A stretch of DNA of 64,000 bases from NCBI RefSeq assembly GCF_019049255.1, contig NZ_JAGMUJ010000072.1, positions 1-64,000 of the forward strand. The letters run 5' to 3'. The number at the start of each line of letters is the position of its first letter. The first letter of the stretch is position 1. Shown piece by piece: positions 15,998 through 24,290 of the stretch. The notes under the pieces are model-generated. The model made no database searches. It saw nothing but the letters and a program-made list of their open reading frames with translations, and was not told where the DNA came from. Source of the DNA: Streptomyces sp. AC558_RSS880. GTDB lineage: Bacteria; Actinomycetota; Actinomycetes; Streptomycetales; Streptomycetaceae. The position numbers were made by a program, and so were the translations under genes.

Positions 15998-17569
15998 ATG
16001 GCCATGGGCAGGGCGCACGTCTCCACGGAACGATCGGTCGCCGGACGGTACCGGCTGGTCGAGATCACCCACCGCGAGACCAACCGCGTCCGCTGGTACG
16101 CCGACGACCTGCGGACCGGCCGCCCCTGCCTGGTCACCCGGGTGGAGCTTCCGCGGGACGCGGCCGGCGCGCGCCGTGCGCCCTCCCGCGTGCTGCGGGC
16201 GACGGAGAGCGTGGCCCGGCTGTGCCCCGGCCGCACCGCCACCGTCGTCGACGCCGTCGACGAGTCCGGCTGCCTGTGGACCGTCACCACGTGGATCGAC
16301 GGCACCCCGCTCGACGAGGCCCTCTCCGAGGAGGGCGCGTTCGACCACGCGCGGGCCGCGCGCACCGCGCTGGAGCTGCTCGACGTGCTGGACGCCGCGC
16401 ACGCCGCGGGCGTCACGCACGGCGAGCTCAGCCCCGGCCAGGTGTTCCTGCGCGAGAGCGGGCCGGCCGTCGTCACCGGGTACGGCCTGGCCGGCACGGC
16501 GTCGGCGCCCCGGCTCACGGCACCGTCGTACGCCTCCCCGGAGCAGGCCCGTGGCGAGCGGACCGGGCCCGCCGCGGACCTGTGGGCGCTGGGCGCGATC
16601 CTCCACACGATGCTGGAGGGGCGTCCGCCGTTCCGGGACCGCGGGCGGCCCGAGGCCACGCTGAAGGCCGTGGACCGGCTGCCGCCGCGCACACCGGTCC
16701 GGGCGGGCCCGCTCACGCAGGTCGTCCAGGGGCTGCTGCGCAAGGACCCGCGGGAGCGGCTGACCCGCCAGGTGGTCCGCGAGGCGCTCACCCGGGTGCT
16801 GCGGGAGGACCCGGGTGCCGTCCCCGCGGCGGTGCCGGGCCCCCGGCCGCGCGGTGGGCACACCGGCTCCGCGCGGTACGCGGGGCGGGGCGGGCGGACG
16901 GCGCTCCTCGGCACCGCGCTGGCCGTCGTCACGGTGGCGGTCGCCGCGCTCGCCGCGACGCGGGGGCTGCCGGGGGCCGGCAGCGACTCCGCCGCCGGCG
17001 CGCGGCCCTCGGCGTCCGCGCCGGCCGGCTCGCCGGACGAGCCCGGGGATCCGTCCGCACCCGCCCCGTCCCCCTCCCCGTCGGACGTCGCGGACGGCCT
17101 CCCGCCCGGCTACCGGACCTACCGGGCCCCGGAGGGCTTCTCCGTCGCGCTGCCCGAGGGCTGGGAGCGGCTGGACACCTCGCGCGCCTCCGACCTGGCC
17201 TACCGCGTCACCTTCGGCGCCGGCGGGGATCCGCGCACGCTCGCCGTCACCTACAGCACGCGGGTGGGGACGGACGCGGTGGCCGTGTGGCGGGACGACG
17301 TGGAGCCGCGCCTGGAGCGGTCCGGTGACGGCTACGAGCGGATCGGCGGGATCCGGGCGACGGCGTACCAGGGGCGCGAGGCCGCCGACATGGAGTGGTA
17401 CGCCGCGGCCGACGGCGCCCGGGTGCGCACCTTCGGCCGGGGCTTCCTCCTGGGCGGCGGGCGCGGCTTCTCGCTGCGCTGGACGACCCCGGCCGCCGCC
17501 TGGGAGGACCCCGCGAGCCGGGAGGCCCTGCGGACCTTCCTACGGACGTTCCGGCCCGCCGCGGACTGA
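15998..17569 (+). CDS. Membrane-anchored serine/threonine pseudokinase
   Basis: A 523-residue protein with a Hanks-type kinase fold (about 15-270), a proline/alanine-rich linker, one transmembrane helix at about 302-325 and an extracytoplasmic domain of about 180 residues (YRAPEGFSVALPEGW). The kinase core looks catalytically dead. The glycine loop is missing, the Lys strand reads PCLVTRVEL, the HRD loop reads HGELSPGQ (H141-G-E, no Asp), and DFG is replaced by GYGLAG. The APE-type segment (PSYASPEQARG) and the W-x-L-G helix are kept, so the fold is intact. A scaffold or sensing role is more likely than catalysis. The 3' end overlaps the convergent serine hydrolase by 30 bases. Confidence 0.8.
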   Translation: MAMGRAHVSTERSVAGRYRLVEITHRETNRVRWYADDLRTGRPCLVTRVELPRDAAGARRAPSRVLRATESVARLCPGRTATVVDAVDESGCLWTVTTWIDGTPLDEALSEEGAFDHARAARTALELLDVLDAAHAAGVTHGELSPGQVFLRESGPAVVTGYGLAGTASAPRLTAPSYASPEQARGERTGPAADLWALGAILHTMLEGRPPFRDRGRPEATLKAVDRLPPRTPVRAGPLTQVVQGLLRKDPRERLTRQVVREALTRVLREDPGAVPAAVPGPRPRGGHTGSARYAGRGGRTALLGTALAVVTVAVAALAATRGLPGAGSDSAAGARPSASAPAGSPDEPGDPSAPAPSPSPSDVADGLPPGYRTYRAPEGFSVALPEGWERLDTSRASDLAYRVTFGAGGDPRTLAVTYSTRVGTDAVAVWRDDVEPRLERSGDGYERIGGIRATAYQGREAADMEWYAAADGARVRTFGRGFLLGGGRGFSLRWTTPAAAWEDPASREALRTFLRTFRPAAD

Positions 17570-19012
17570 ACCGCGCGGGGCGCGCAGCTTGTGCAGGGGC
17601 CACGCGTGCAGCGGGCGGGTGAGCCAGCGGGCGGTGAAGGTCCGGTCGGTGAGGGAGCAGGTGACCCGGAGGCGGTGCGGAGTCTCCAGGAACACCAGGT
17701 CCACGGCGAGGGTGTCGCCGTCGGTCCAGCCACCGCTCGCGGCGGTCGGGACGGGCGTCTCGGCGGTGGTCCACCCCTGCCCGCCGGAGAACCGTGCGTC
17801 GAACCGCGCGCCGTCCTCGGTGAGGCTCAGTGTCCAGCCGCCGTCGGCGTCCGCCGTGACCTCGGCCGCGGTCAGCTTCGGCTGGTCGGCGCAGGCCCCG
17901 CCCTCCGGGGTGAACGCGGCGCCGGACCAGTCCCCGGCCCGCTCCGGCGGTACGGGACCGCCGTCGGCCGGGGGCAGGGCGAGCCGTTCGAGGCGCTCGC
18001 GCAGGGCGGTGTCCGCGGCCTCGCGGCCGGTCAGCGGTTCGGGGCGGAAGGCGGGCAGGAGGTGCCGCCAGACCAGCTCGAGGTACTCCTGCATCCGCTC
18101 GGTCGCCGTCGTCACGGCGATCACCGCGTCGTGCTCGGGCAGGACGAGGCAGAACTGTCCGTAGGCCCCGTCGCCCCGGAATCCGTGCCGGGAGATCCAG
18201 AACTGGTGTCCGTAGCCGCGGTCCCAGTCCTGCCGGTCCGTCTCCCCCATGGCGCCGGCGGTCGGTATGTGCGGGTGGGAGGCGCGGGCGGCCCATCCCT
18301 CGGGCAGCAGCCGTTCGCCCTGCCACACGCCGTCGTCCAGATACAGCTGGCCGAGCCGCGCCACGGCGTCGGTGGCGGCGTACAGTCCGCTGAAGCCGAT
18401 CTCGCGGCCGGTCCGGTCCCGCTGCCACAGCGCCTCGCCGAGGCCCAGCGGGTCGAACAGCCGGGGCCGCAGATATCCGGTGAGCGTCTGCCCGGTGACC
18501 CGTTGCACGATCGCGCCGAGGGTGTACGTGCAGGGCTGGTTGTACGCGAAGACGGTGCCCGGGTCCCGCTGCGGCGGCTGGAGCAGGAATCCGCGCACGG
18601 GTTCGGCGGGGTCGGCGGCGAAGGCCGCGTCGACGGTCTCGTCCTCGTGGCCGCTGGCCATGGACGCCACGTGCCGGACCAGCATCGCCCGGCTGCGCGG
18701 GTCGGTGATGTCGGCCTCGAACTCCGGGAAGTACGACAGCACCGGGGCGTCGAAGTCGAGCAGTCCCTCGGCCTCGGCGAGGGCGGCGGCGGTCGCCGTG
18801 AAGCTCTTGCTGAGCGAGTACAGCAGGTGCGGGCGCCGCGCGGCGTACGGCGCCCACCAGCCGGCGGCCACGAGCCGGCCGTGGCGCAGGATCATCAGGC
18901 TGTGCGGTTCGATGTCCGGGGCGGCTTCGAGGGCGTCGAGGAAGGCGTGGACGCCGGACGCGTCGACGCCCTGGGCGGCGGGGTCGGCGGTGGGGAGCGG
19001 GTGGGCTGTCAT
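17540..19012 (-). CDS. Serine hydrolase, class C beta-lactamase-like
   Basis: A 490-residue penicillin-binding-protein/beta-lactamase-family hydrolase. The nucleophile motif is SLSKS (SxxK) at about residue 70, followed by a YNQ-type motif (FAYNQPCTYTLG, YxN-like) and a late HQFWISRHG segment that takes the place of the KTG box. The C-terminal 130 residues are a separate beta domain (DUF3471-like). There is no signal peptide, suggesting a cytoplasmic esterase or peptidase. Start ATG 19012 has CAGGA nine bases upstream; ATG 19021 is possible. It overlaps the convergent pseudokinase gene by 30 bases and is divergent from the F420 gene. Confidence 0.8.
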   Translation of the reverse strand: MTAHPLPTADPAAQGVDASGVHAFLDALEAAPDIEPHSLMILRHGRLVAAGWWAPYAARRPHLLYSLSKSFTATAAALAEAEGLLDFDAPVLSYFPEFEADITDPRSRAMLVRHVASMASGHEDETVDAAFAADPAEPVRGFLLQPPQRDPGTVFAYNQPCTYTLGAIVQRVTGQTLTGYLRPRLFDPLGLGEALWQRDRTGREIGFSGLYAATDAVARLGQLYLDDGVWQGERLLPEGWAARASHPHIPTAGAMGETDRQDWDRGYGHQFWISRHGFRGDGAYGQFCLVLPEHDAVIAVTTATERMQEYLELVWRHLLPAFRPEPLTGREAADTALRERLERLALPPADGGPVPPERAGDWSGAAFTPEGGACADQPKLTAAEVTADADGGWTLSLTEDGARFDARFSGGQGWTTAETPVPTAASGGWTDGDTLAVDLVFLETPHRLRVTCSLTDRTFTARWLTRPLHAWPLHKLRAPRGSVRGGPERP

Positions 19013-19086
19013 GGGAGGCATCCTGCCCGGGCCGCCGCCGGGTGATCCATCGTTTTCCCCGACCCGGGCCGGGGGACCCGGGCGGC

Positions 19087-20058
19087 ATGGTGCGAATCGG
19101 ATACACGATGATGACCGAGCAGGCCGGGCCCCGTGAGCTGGTCGACCACGTGGTGCGGGCCGAGGAGGCCGGCTTCGACTTCTCGGTGACCTCGGACCAC
19201 TACTTCCCCTGGCTGGCGTCGCAGGGGCACTCGCCGTACGCCTGGAGCGTGCTGGGCGCCGCCGCGCAGGCCACCTCGCGCATCCCGCTGATGACGTACG
19301 TGACGTGTCCGACGTTCCGCTACCACCCGGCGGTGGTGGCGCAGAAGGCGGCGACGGTGCAGCTGCTGTCCGAGGGCCGGTTCCGGCTGGGGCTCGGCTC
19401 CGGCGAGAACCTCAACGAGCACGTGGTGGGCGGCGGCTGGCCGTCCGTGGACGTGCGGCACGAGATGCTCGAGGAGGCGGTGGAGATCATCCGCGCGCTG
19501 TTCGAGGGCGGCCACGTGAATCACCGGGGCACCCACTTCGACGTCGAGTCGGCCAAGCTGTGGGACGTGCCGGACCAGCCGCCGCCGATCGGCGTCGCGG
19601 TGTCCGGGAAGCGGTCCTGCGCCCTCGCGGGCCGGCTCGCCGACCTGGTGATCGCCACCGAGCCGGAGGCGGAGCTGCTCGACGCCTTCGACCGGCACGG
19701 CGGGCAGGGCAAGCCGCGGGTGGGGCAGCTGCCGGTGTGCTACGACCCCGACCGGGACGCGGCCGTCGAACGCGCCCACGGCCAGTTCCGCTGGTTCGGC
19801 AACGGCTGGAAGGTCAACTCGGAGCTGCCGCACCCGGACTCCTTCGCGTCGGCGACGCGGTTCGTCCGGCCCGACGACGTCGCCGGGTCGATCCCGTGCG
19901 GCAGCGACCCGGCGGACTTCGTGGAGGCCGTCCGCCCCTACGCCGAGGCGGGTTTCACCGAGATCGCCCTGGTGCAGATCGGCGGCGAGTCGCAGCCGGC
20001 GTACCTGGACTGGTCGGAGAAGACGCTGCTGCCGGCGCTGCGGGACGCCCTCGGCTGA
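19087..20058 (+). CDS. F420-dependent LLM-class oxidoreductase (G6PDH-like TIGR03557 type)
   Basis: A 323-residue TIM-barrel oxidoreductase of the luciferase-like family. MVRIGYTMMTEQAGPREL, the TSDHYFPWLASQGHSPYAW segment with its F420-contact Asp-His, GRFRLGLGSGENLNEHVVG, and the late IALVQIGGES are characteristic of the F420-linked glucose-6-phosphate-dehydrogenase-like subfamily. It should use coenzyme F420 for hydride transfer; most members are not true G6P dehydrogenases. The ATG at 19087 gives the conserved N-terminus although no strong ribosome site is seen. Confidence 0.85.
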   Translation: MVRIGYTMMTEQAGPRELVDHVVRAEEAGFDFSVTSDHYFPWLASQGHSPYAWSVLGAAAQATSRIPLMTYVTCPTFRYHPAVVAQKAATVQLLSEGRFRLGLGSGENLNEHVVGGGWPSVDVRHEMLEEAVEIIRALFEGGHVNHRGTHFDVESAKLWDVPDQPPPIGVAVSGKRSCALAGRLADLVIATEPEAELLDAFDRHGGQGKPRVGQLPVCYDPDRDAAVERAHGQFRWFGNGWKVNSELPHPDSFASATRFVRPDDVAGSIPCGSDPADFVEAVRPYAEAGFTEIALVQIGGESQPAYLDWSEKTLLPALRDALG

Positions 20059-20104
20059 CGCCCCCCGGCGGCCCTCACGGCCGGTGATTCACCCGGAGGG
20101 CCGA

Positions 20105-20128
20105 GCATCTCGCGTGGATGCGGGGTAC
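20105..20128 (+). promoter_or_regulatory. SigB-type promoter upstream of ssgC
   Basis: GCAT (20105-20108), 14 bases, then GGGTAC (20123-20128) fits the Streptomyces SigB-family consensus GNNT-N14-16-GGGTAC. The predicted start of transcription near 20135 leaves a 30-base leader with GGAGG before the GTG at 20167. Confidence 0.55.
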
Positions 20129-20166
20129 TAGAGGGCTCTACGTCGGTACTTCCCGGAGGCCCCCTC

Positions 20167-20592
20167 GTGAACTCGTTCGTGCACAAGACCCTGGTGGTGG
20201 AGCTCCAGGCGGGCGACACGGACCGCTTTCCCGTGCTCGCCCACCTGAGCTACGACCCGTCCGACCCGTTCGCCGTCACCATCGTCTTCAGCCACGACGG
20301 CCGGGTCCTCGCCCGCTGGCAGCTGGACCGGGAGATGGTCACCGAGGGTCTCATCCGCCCGGTGGGCATCGGGGACGTACGGCTGCGGCCGGAGTCCCGG
20401 GGTGTGGGGCGGGAGCTGCGGATGGAGTTCCTCGGTGAGGCGCACGCCGACGGCGGCCGGCACCACGCGGTGGTGTTCGCCTGGGCCGAGGCCGTCGGCG
20501 CGTTCCTGCACGAGACCCGGCTGGTGGTTCCGCCGGGGCGCGAGGAGGTCCGCGTGGACGACTTCCTCGCGGACGTCCTCACCGGGAACTGA
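20167..20592 (+). CDS. ssgC: SsgA-family sporulation/cell-division regulator (SsgC position)
   Basis: A 141-residue SsgA-like protein (SALP), a family restricted to morphologically complex actinomycetes that controls septum localisation and peptidoglycan remodelling during sporulation. Characteristic pieces are the N-terminal MNSFVHKTLVVEL, FPVLAHLSYDPSDPFAVTIVF, GRVLARWQLDREMVTEGL and the ending VRVDDFLADVL. The name ssgC rests on gene order relative to clpP3P4 (SCO7289 from memory). GTG start with GGAGG about 8 bases upstream. Its TGA abuts the TCA of the convergent DUF6328 gene without a spacer (TGATCA). Confidence 0.8.
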   Translation: MNSFVHKTLVVELQAGDTDRFPVLAHLSYDPSDPFAVTIVFSHDGRVLARWQLDREMVTEGLIRPVGIGDVRLRPESRGVGRELRMEFLGEAHADGGRHHAVVFAWAEAVGAFLHETRLVVPPGREEVRVDDFLADVLTGN

Positions 20593-21090
20593 TCAGCGCG
20601 TGGTGTGCCGGTGCCGGGTCCACATCGGCAGGCCGAACCAGCACAGCAGGTACCAGCACACCACCCCGGCGACCAGGTACGGGACGAAGTCGTCGTGGGT
20701 GGCCACCCGCAGGATGAGCAGCAGCGAGGCGCTGGTGGTGGCGAGCAGCAGCAGGAGGCCGAGCATGGTGAGCCGGGAGGCCCACCGCACCGCCTGCGGT
20801 TTGATGCGCCGTCCGGAGACGAGCCGGTGCAGGGAGACCGGGCCGATGAGCGCGCCGGTGGCGCAGGCGCCCAGCAGCACCGTCACGATGTAGATCGTCT
20901 GGTCCGTGTCGGACAGGGTGGCGTACGTCGGGGTGAACACGACGGTCAGCAGGAAGCCGAAGAGGATCTGCACCCCCATCTGGGCGACGCGGATCTCCTG
21001 TATGAGCTCCGTCCACATCCGGTCCGCTCTCTCCTCCGCGGTCTCGTCCCGCCCCCTGCGCGTGCTCGCGCCCTGCTCCGCGTCCGACAC
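20593..21090 (-). CDS. DUF6328 membrane protein
   Basis: A 165-residue membrane protein. After a charged N-terminus (RDETAEERADRMWTELIQEI) it has four hydrophobic segments: VGVQILFGFLLTVVF-like, IYIVTVLLGACATGALIG, LTMLGLLLLLATTSASLLLI and VPYLVAGVVCWYLLCW. This is the usual DUF6328 pattern: RV-A-Q-x-G-V-Q-I-L-F-x-F-L-L after a conserved Arg/Gln. Function is unknown. GTG start 21090 follows AAGGGAGCCACC. Its stop abuts that of ssgC. Confidence 0.75.
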   Translation of the reverse strand: MSDAEQGASTRRGRDETAEERADRMWTELIQEIRVAQMGVQILFGFLLTVVFTPTYATLSDTDQTIYIVTVLLGACATGALIGPVSLHRLVSGRRIKPQAVRWASRLTMLGLLLLLATTSASLLLILRVATHDDFVPYLVAGVVCWYLLCWFGLPMWTRHRHTTR

Positions 21091-21228
21091 GGTGGCTCCC
21101 TTCCGTAGGTCTCCCTCTGCTGATGCCCTGAAAGCCGCCGTCCTCCCAAGGGCGGCCGCCGGTTTGCGGACGCGGGGCACGGTTACCCGGACGGCTGATG
21201 ACGCCGAGGCCAGGAGGTCGTGGGACGC

Positions 21229-21567
21229 ATGTCGGACACCCAGCTCACCGTGACGCTCAGCGGCGGGGACGCCGACGACGCCCGAGCGGTCGTCCGGGCC
21301 CTGGAGGACACGTTCGGGGCTGCGGACCAGCGTCCCTCCGGGGAGCACGCGACGGTGCGCGTGGCGACGTTCACCGGAGAGGGGCGGGAAGAGGCCGGTC
21401 CCGCGGGAGCGGGGACGCTGTCGGCGCCGGTGACCGTCACCGTGCAGGGCACCCCTCAGGCGGTGCGGCGGGCGAGCGACACCCTCGCACGGTCCTTCAC
21501 GGCGCGCGACGAGGGCGCCGCCTCCGGCGACCAGGAGCAGGAACGGCAGCTGCTCCTGGAGCCGTGA
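21229..21567 (+). CDS. Small hypothetical protein
   Basis: A 112-residue acidic protein not recognised with certainty. It starts MSDTQLTVTLSGGDADDARAV and has alternating Val/Thr strands (ATVRVATFTGEG, APVTVTVQGTPQAVRRA), suggesting a small alpha-beta fold like those of stress or effector-associated domains. CCAGGAGG at 21211-21218 sits 10 bases before the ATG. It lies between two genes on the opposite strand and converges with the aldo/keto reductase with a 12-base gap. Codon use is normal for the neighbourhood, so it is probably real. Confidence 0.6.
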   Translation: MSDTQLTVTLSGGDADDARAVVRALEDTFGAADQRPSGEHATVRVATFTGEGREEAGPAGAGTLSAPVTVTVQGTPQAVRRASDTLARSFTARDEGAASGDQEQERQLLLEP

Positions 21568-21579
21568 CGTCCGCGGCTG

Positions 21580-22563
21580 CTACCAGCGGGCTTCGACCTG
21601 GCCCTTGATCCGCCGGTCGTAGAGGTCCCGGATCGCCGTGAGCGTCGCCCCGGGCAGCTCGGGGAGCCGGGCGGCGGCCGCGTTGGCACGGGCCTGCCCG
21701 GGCGTGCGGGCTCCGGGGATGACGGTGGTGACGCCGGGCTGCTCGATGATCCAGCGCAGGGCCAGCTGGGCCGGGGTGTATCCCTCGGGGGCGAGCGCGG
21801 CGAACTCGGCGGCGGCCTCGACACCGGTCGCGTAGTCGACGCCGGAGAAGGTCTCGCCCTGGTCGAAGGCCTCGCCGTGCCGGTTGTAGGTGCGGTGGTC
21901 GTTCTCGGGGAAGACGGTGTCCTTGGTGTACTTGCCGGACAGCAGTCCGGAGGCGAGCGGGACCCGGGCGATGATGCCGACGCCCGCCTCGCGGGCGGCC
22001 GGGAGGACCTCGAGCAGCGGCTTCATGCGGAACGGGTTGAGGATGATCTGCACGCTCGCCACGTTCGGCCGGGCGATCGCGGTGAGCGCCTCCGCGCAGG
22101 TCTCCACGCTGACGCCGTAGGCGGCGACGCGCTCCTCCGCCACCAGGGTGTCGAGGGCGTCGAAGACCTCGTCGGTGGAGTAGACGGGGGTCGGCGGGCA
22201 GTGCAGCTGCACCAGGTCGATGCGGTCGACGCCCAGGTTGCGCCGCGAGCGGTCGTTCCAGGCGCGGAAGTTGTCCAGTACGTAGTTCTGCGGGATCTGG
22301 TCGACCCGGCGGCCCATCTTGGTGGCGACCAGTACGTGCAGGTCGGGCCGTCCGCTCAGGAACGACGCGATGGTCTGCTCGCTGCGTCCGTCGCCGTAGA
22401 CGTCGGCGGTGTCGAAGAAGGTGACGCCCGACTCCGCGGCGGCCTCCAGCACCGCGAGGGCTTCCTTGTCGTCGACGTCGCCCCAGTCCGCCCCGAGTTG
22501 CCATGTGCCGAGACCGATCACGGAGGCGTGCTGTCCCGACCTGTCGAATGTGCGCTCGTCCAT
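21580..22563 (-). CDS. Aldo/keto reductase
   Basis: A 327-residue NADPH-dependent TIM-barrel reductase. Motifs: GLGTWQLGADWG, the catalytic Asp-Tyr pair (FFDTADVYGDGRSE), Lys in VLVATKMGRR, the His loop DLVQLHCPPTP, and the C-terminal nucleotide-binding stretch VIPGARTPGQARANAAA. It belongs to the AKR families that reduce aldehydes and ketones or act on sugar derivatives; the substrate is unknown. The ATG at 22563 matches the conserved N-terminus. Confidence 0.85.
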   Translation of the reverse strand: MDERTFDRSGQHASVIGLGTWQLGADWGDVDDKEALAVLEAAAESGVTFFDTADVYGDGRSEQTIASFLSGRPDLHVLVATKMGRRVDQIPQNYVLDNFRAWNDRSRRNLGVDRIDLVQLHCPPTPVYSTDEVFDALDTLVAEERVAAYGVSVETCAEALTAIARPNVASVQIILNPFRMKPLLEVLPAAREAGVGIIARVPLASGLLSGKYTKDTVFPENDHRTYNRHGEAFDQGETFSGVDYATGVEAAAEFAALAPEGYTPAQLALRWIIEQPGVTTVIPGARTPGQARANAAAARLPELPGATLTAIRDLYDRRIKGQVEARW

Positions 22564-22627
22564 GGACGTCAGTCTGTCATCCGTCCCGGCCGGGCGACGG
22601 GGCGGCTCCACTTCCGCGTGGGCCCGG

Positions 22628-23335
22628 TCAGACGCTCTGGGCCGTCCGGCAGTCGGGGTGGCCCCAGCCCTTGTCGTTCTTGGCGATCGGCTCTCCGGCC
22701 GCGTAGGACCGCCCGCACGTGCAGCGGCCCGGGAACTTCGCCTTGATCGTGCGGGCCGAGGAGCCGCCGCGCTGCCGGGGCGTCCTGGCACCGCCGGACG
22801 CGCGTTTCGCCGGACCGCCCGCCGGGCGGTCCGGGGCGGCCGGCGGCTCGGGCGAACCCTGTGCGCTGCCGGCGTCCTGCTGGACGGTGGCCGCCTGGCT
22901 GGCCGCACGGTCGGCGAAGTCGTTGAGCCGGTCGCCGTCGACCTGGTGGGCGGGGACGTAGCGGAACTCGACCGAGCGGTCCTGGAGGAGTCCGTCGATG
23001 CGGACGACGAGTTCCTGGTTGGCGACCGGCTTGCCGGCCGCCGTGCGCCAGCCGTTGCGCTTCCAGCCGGGCAGCCAGGTGGTGACGGCCTTCATGGCGT
23101 ACTGCGAGTCCATCCGCACCTCGAGCGGTACGGCGGGATCGGTCGCCGTCAGCAGCCGCTCCAGCGCGGTGAGTTCGGCGATGTTGTTGGTGGCCGTGCC
23201 GAGCGCGCCGGCCTCCCAGCGGACCGGCGTCCCGGACGCGTCGGCGACCACCCAGGCCCAGCCGGCAGGCCCGGGATTTCCCTTCGAAGCCCCGTCGCAC
23301 GCGGCCACAACTCGTTCACACATGCGCCCGATCAT
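22628..23335 (-). CDS. rnhA: Ribonuclease HI with C-terminal extension
   Basis: A 235-residue protein. Residues 8-145 are an RNase HI domain with the metal-binding acidic residues in the expected order: D in VVAACDGASKGNPGPAGW, E in TNNIAELTALERLL, D in EVRMDSQYAMKAV, and the late H/D region YVPAHQVDGDRLNDFADRAA. After a Ser/Pro/Gly linker the last 45 residues form a small Cys-containing module (FPGRCTCGRSYAAGEPIAKNDKGWGHPDC) with three Cys and a His that look like a zinc ribbon. It should cut the RNA strand of RNA-DNA hybrids. ATG 23335 or 23323 are both possible. Confidence 0.85.
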   Translation of the reverse strand: MIGRMCERVVAACDGASKGNPGPAGWAWVVADASGTPVRWEAGALGTATNNIAELTALERLLTATDPAVPLEVRMDSQYAMKAVTTWLPGWKRNGWRTAAGKPVANQELVVRIDGLLQDRSVEFRYVPAHQVDGDRLNDFADRAASQAATVQQDAGSAQGSPEPPAAPDRPAGGPAKRASGGARTPRQRGGSSARTIKAKFPGRCTCGRSYAAGEPIAKNDKGWGHPDCRTAQSV

Positions 23336-23365
23336 GCCATGTCCGGGCGGGCGGGCCGGTCCCGC

Positions 23366-23567
23366 TCACTCCAGGTCGTGGACGCGGAGGTCCGTCCCGT
23401 CCTCGAACCGCTTCGAACGGTGGGAGAGCACGGTGGGAGAGCACGGTGGGGAAGAACGCGCCGCACTCCCCCGGCTCACGGGTGGGGACCACCGCCCGGC
23501 AGCGGGCGCCGGGCCCGGCACGGGTGCCTCCGGGATCACACGGGTGATCGGGGAGGGCCTCCGCCAC
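23366..23567 (-). pseudogene. Possible short gene disrupted by a 13-base tandem duplication
   Basis: On the minus strand an open frame from GTG 23567 reaches ...GAFFPTVLSHR and then shifts. The reason is an exact tandem copy of cggtgggagagca (23418-23430 and 23431-23443, with a partial third copy). Removing one unit restores a frame ending FEDGTDLRVHDLE and a TGA at 23366-23368. The restored 62-residue protein is not recognised and no ribosome-binding site is evident. This may be a remnant of a longer gene or a chance frame. Confidence 0.25.
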
Positions 23568-23594
23568 GGCCGGCCGGGGCCTGCGGTCCGGACC

Positions 23595-24077
23595 TCACTC
23601 GCCCGCGTACGCCTTCTCCAGGGCGGCGATGTCGAGCTTGCCCATCGTCATCATGGCCTTCATGGCACGGTCCGCCTTCCGCCGGTCCGGGTCGCCGATC
23701 ATCTCGGTCAGCCGGACCGCGTTGACCTGCCAGGAGACGCCGAACCGGTCCTTGAGCCAGCCGCAGGGGCCGTGTTCGCCGCCGCCCTCGACGAGCTTCT
23801 CCCAGTAGTGGTCGATCTCCGCCTGGTCCGCGCAGTCGAGCTGGAAGGAGATCGCCTCGTTGAACGTGAACTCGGGTCCGGCGTTCAGCGCGACGAACCT
23901 CTGGCCGTTGGCCGTGAACTCGACGGTGAGCACGGAACCCTCGGCGCCGGGCGTGGCACCGGTGTTCCGGACGATGTCGCCGAGGCCGGAGTTCTCGAAG
24001 ACCGAGACGTAGAAGTTCGCGGCCTCCTCCGCCTGGCCGTCGTACCAGAGACACGTGGTGAATCCGTCGGTGTTCAT
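23595..24077 (-). CDS. VOC / PhnB-like (3-demethylubiquinone-type) protein
   Basis: A 160-residue protein of the PhnB-like glyoxalase/bleomycin-resistance superfamily. Motifs: TTCLWYDGQAEEAANFYVSVF near the N-terminus, FTANGQRFVALNAGPEFTFN, and WLKDRFGVSWQVNAVRLTEM, followed by the typical C-terminal helix AMKAMMTMGKLDIAALEKAY. These proteins are often mis-annotated as methyltransferases; the real function is unknown. ATG 24077 has a strong CAGGAGGTGCCC just upstream. It is divergent from clpP3, and the spacer holds the PopR-type operator. Confidence 0.85.
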   Translation of the reverse strand: MNTDGFTTCLWYDGQAEEAANFYVSVFENSGLGDIVRNTGATPGAEGSVLTVEFTANGQRFVALNAGPEFTFNEAISFQLDCADQAEIDHYWEKLVEGGGEHGPCGWLKDRFGVSWQVNAVRLTEMIGDPDRRKADRAMKAMMTMGKLDIAALEKAYAGE

Positions 24078-24170
24078 GGGCACCTCCTGGGGATGGATCG
24101 CGGTCATGGGTGTCGACTCCTCCGCGCCGCGGAATTCATCGGTGCGCGGCGAACCGGGCGGAACGGGCGA

Positions 24171-24200
24171 TCTGCCCGTGGCGAATCTGCCGCGGGCAGA
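24171..24200. promoter_or_regulatory. PopR-type operator upstream of clpP3
   Basis: TCTGCC-GCG-GGCAGA at 24186-24200 is a perfect palindrome. It fits the operator reported for PopR on the clpP3-clpP4 promoter (TTCTGCC-N3-GGCAGAA as I recall), with mismatches only in the outermost base. An extra half-site TCTGCC lies at 24171-24176. The site is about 90 bases before the clpP3 start. Confidence 0.75.
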
Positions 24201-24290
24201 GATTTCCCCGCCGGCCGGCCCGTCCCGTCGACAGTGGGTGACACGCGGTCACCCGGGCCGCGTTCCGACGAGCGACCACCAGGAGCGCCG

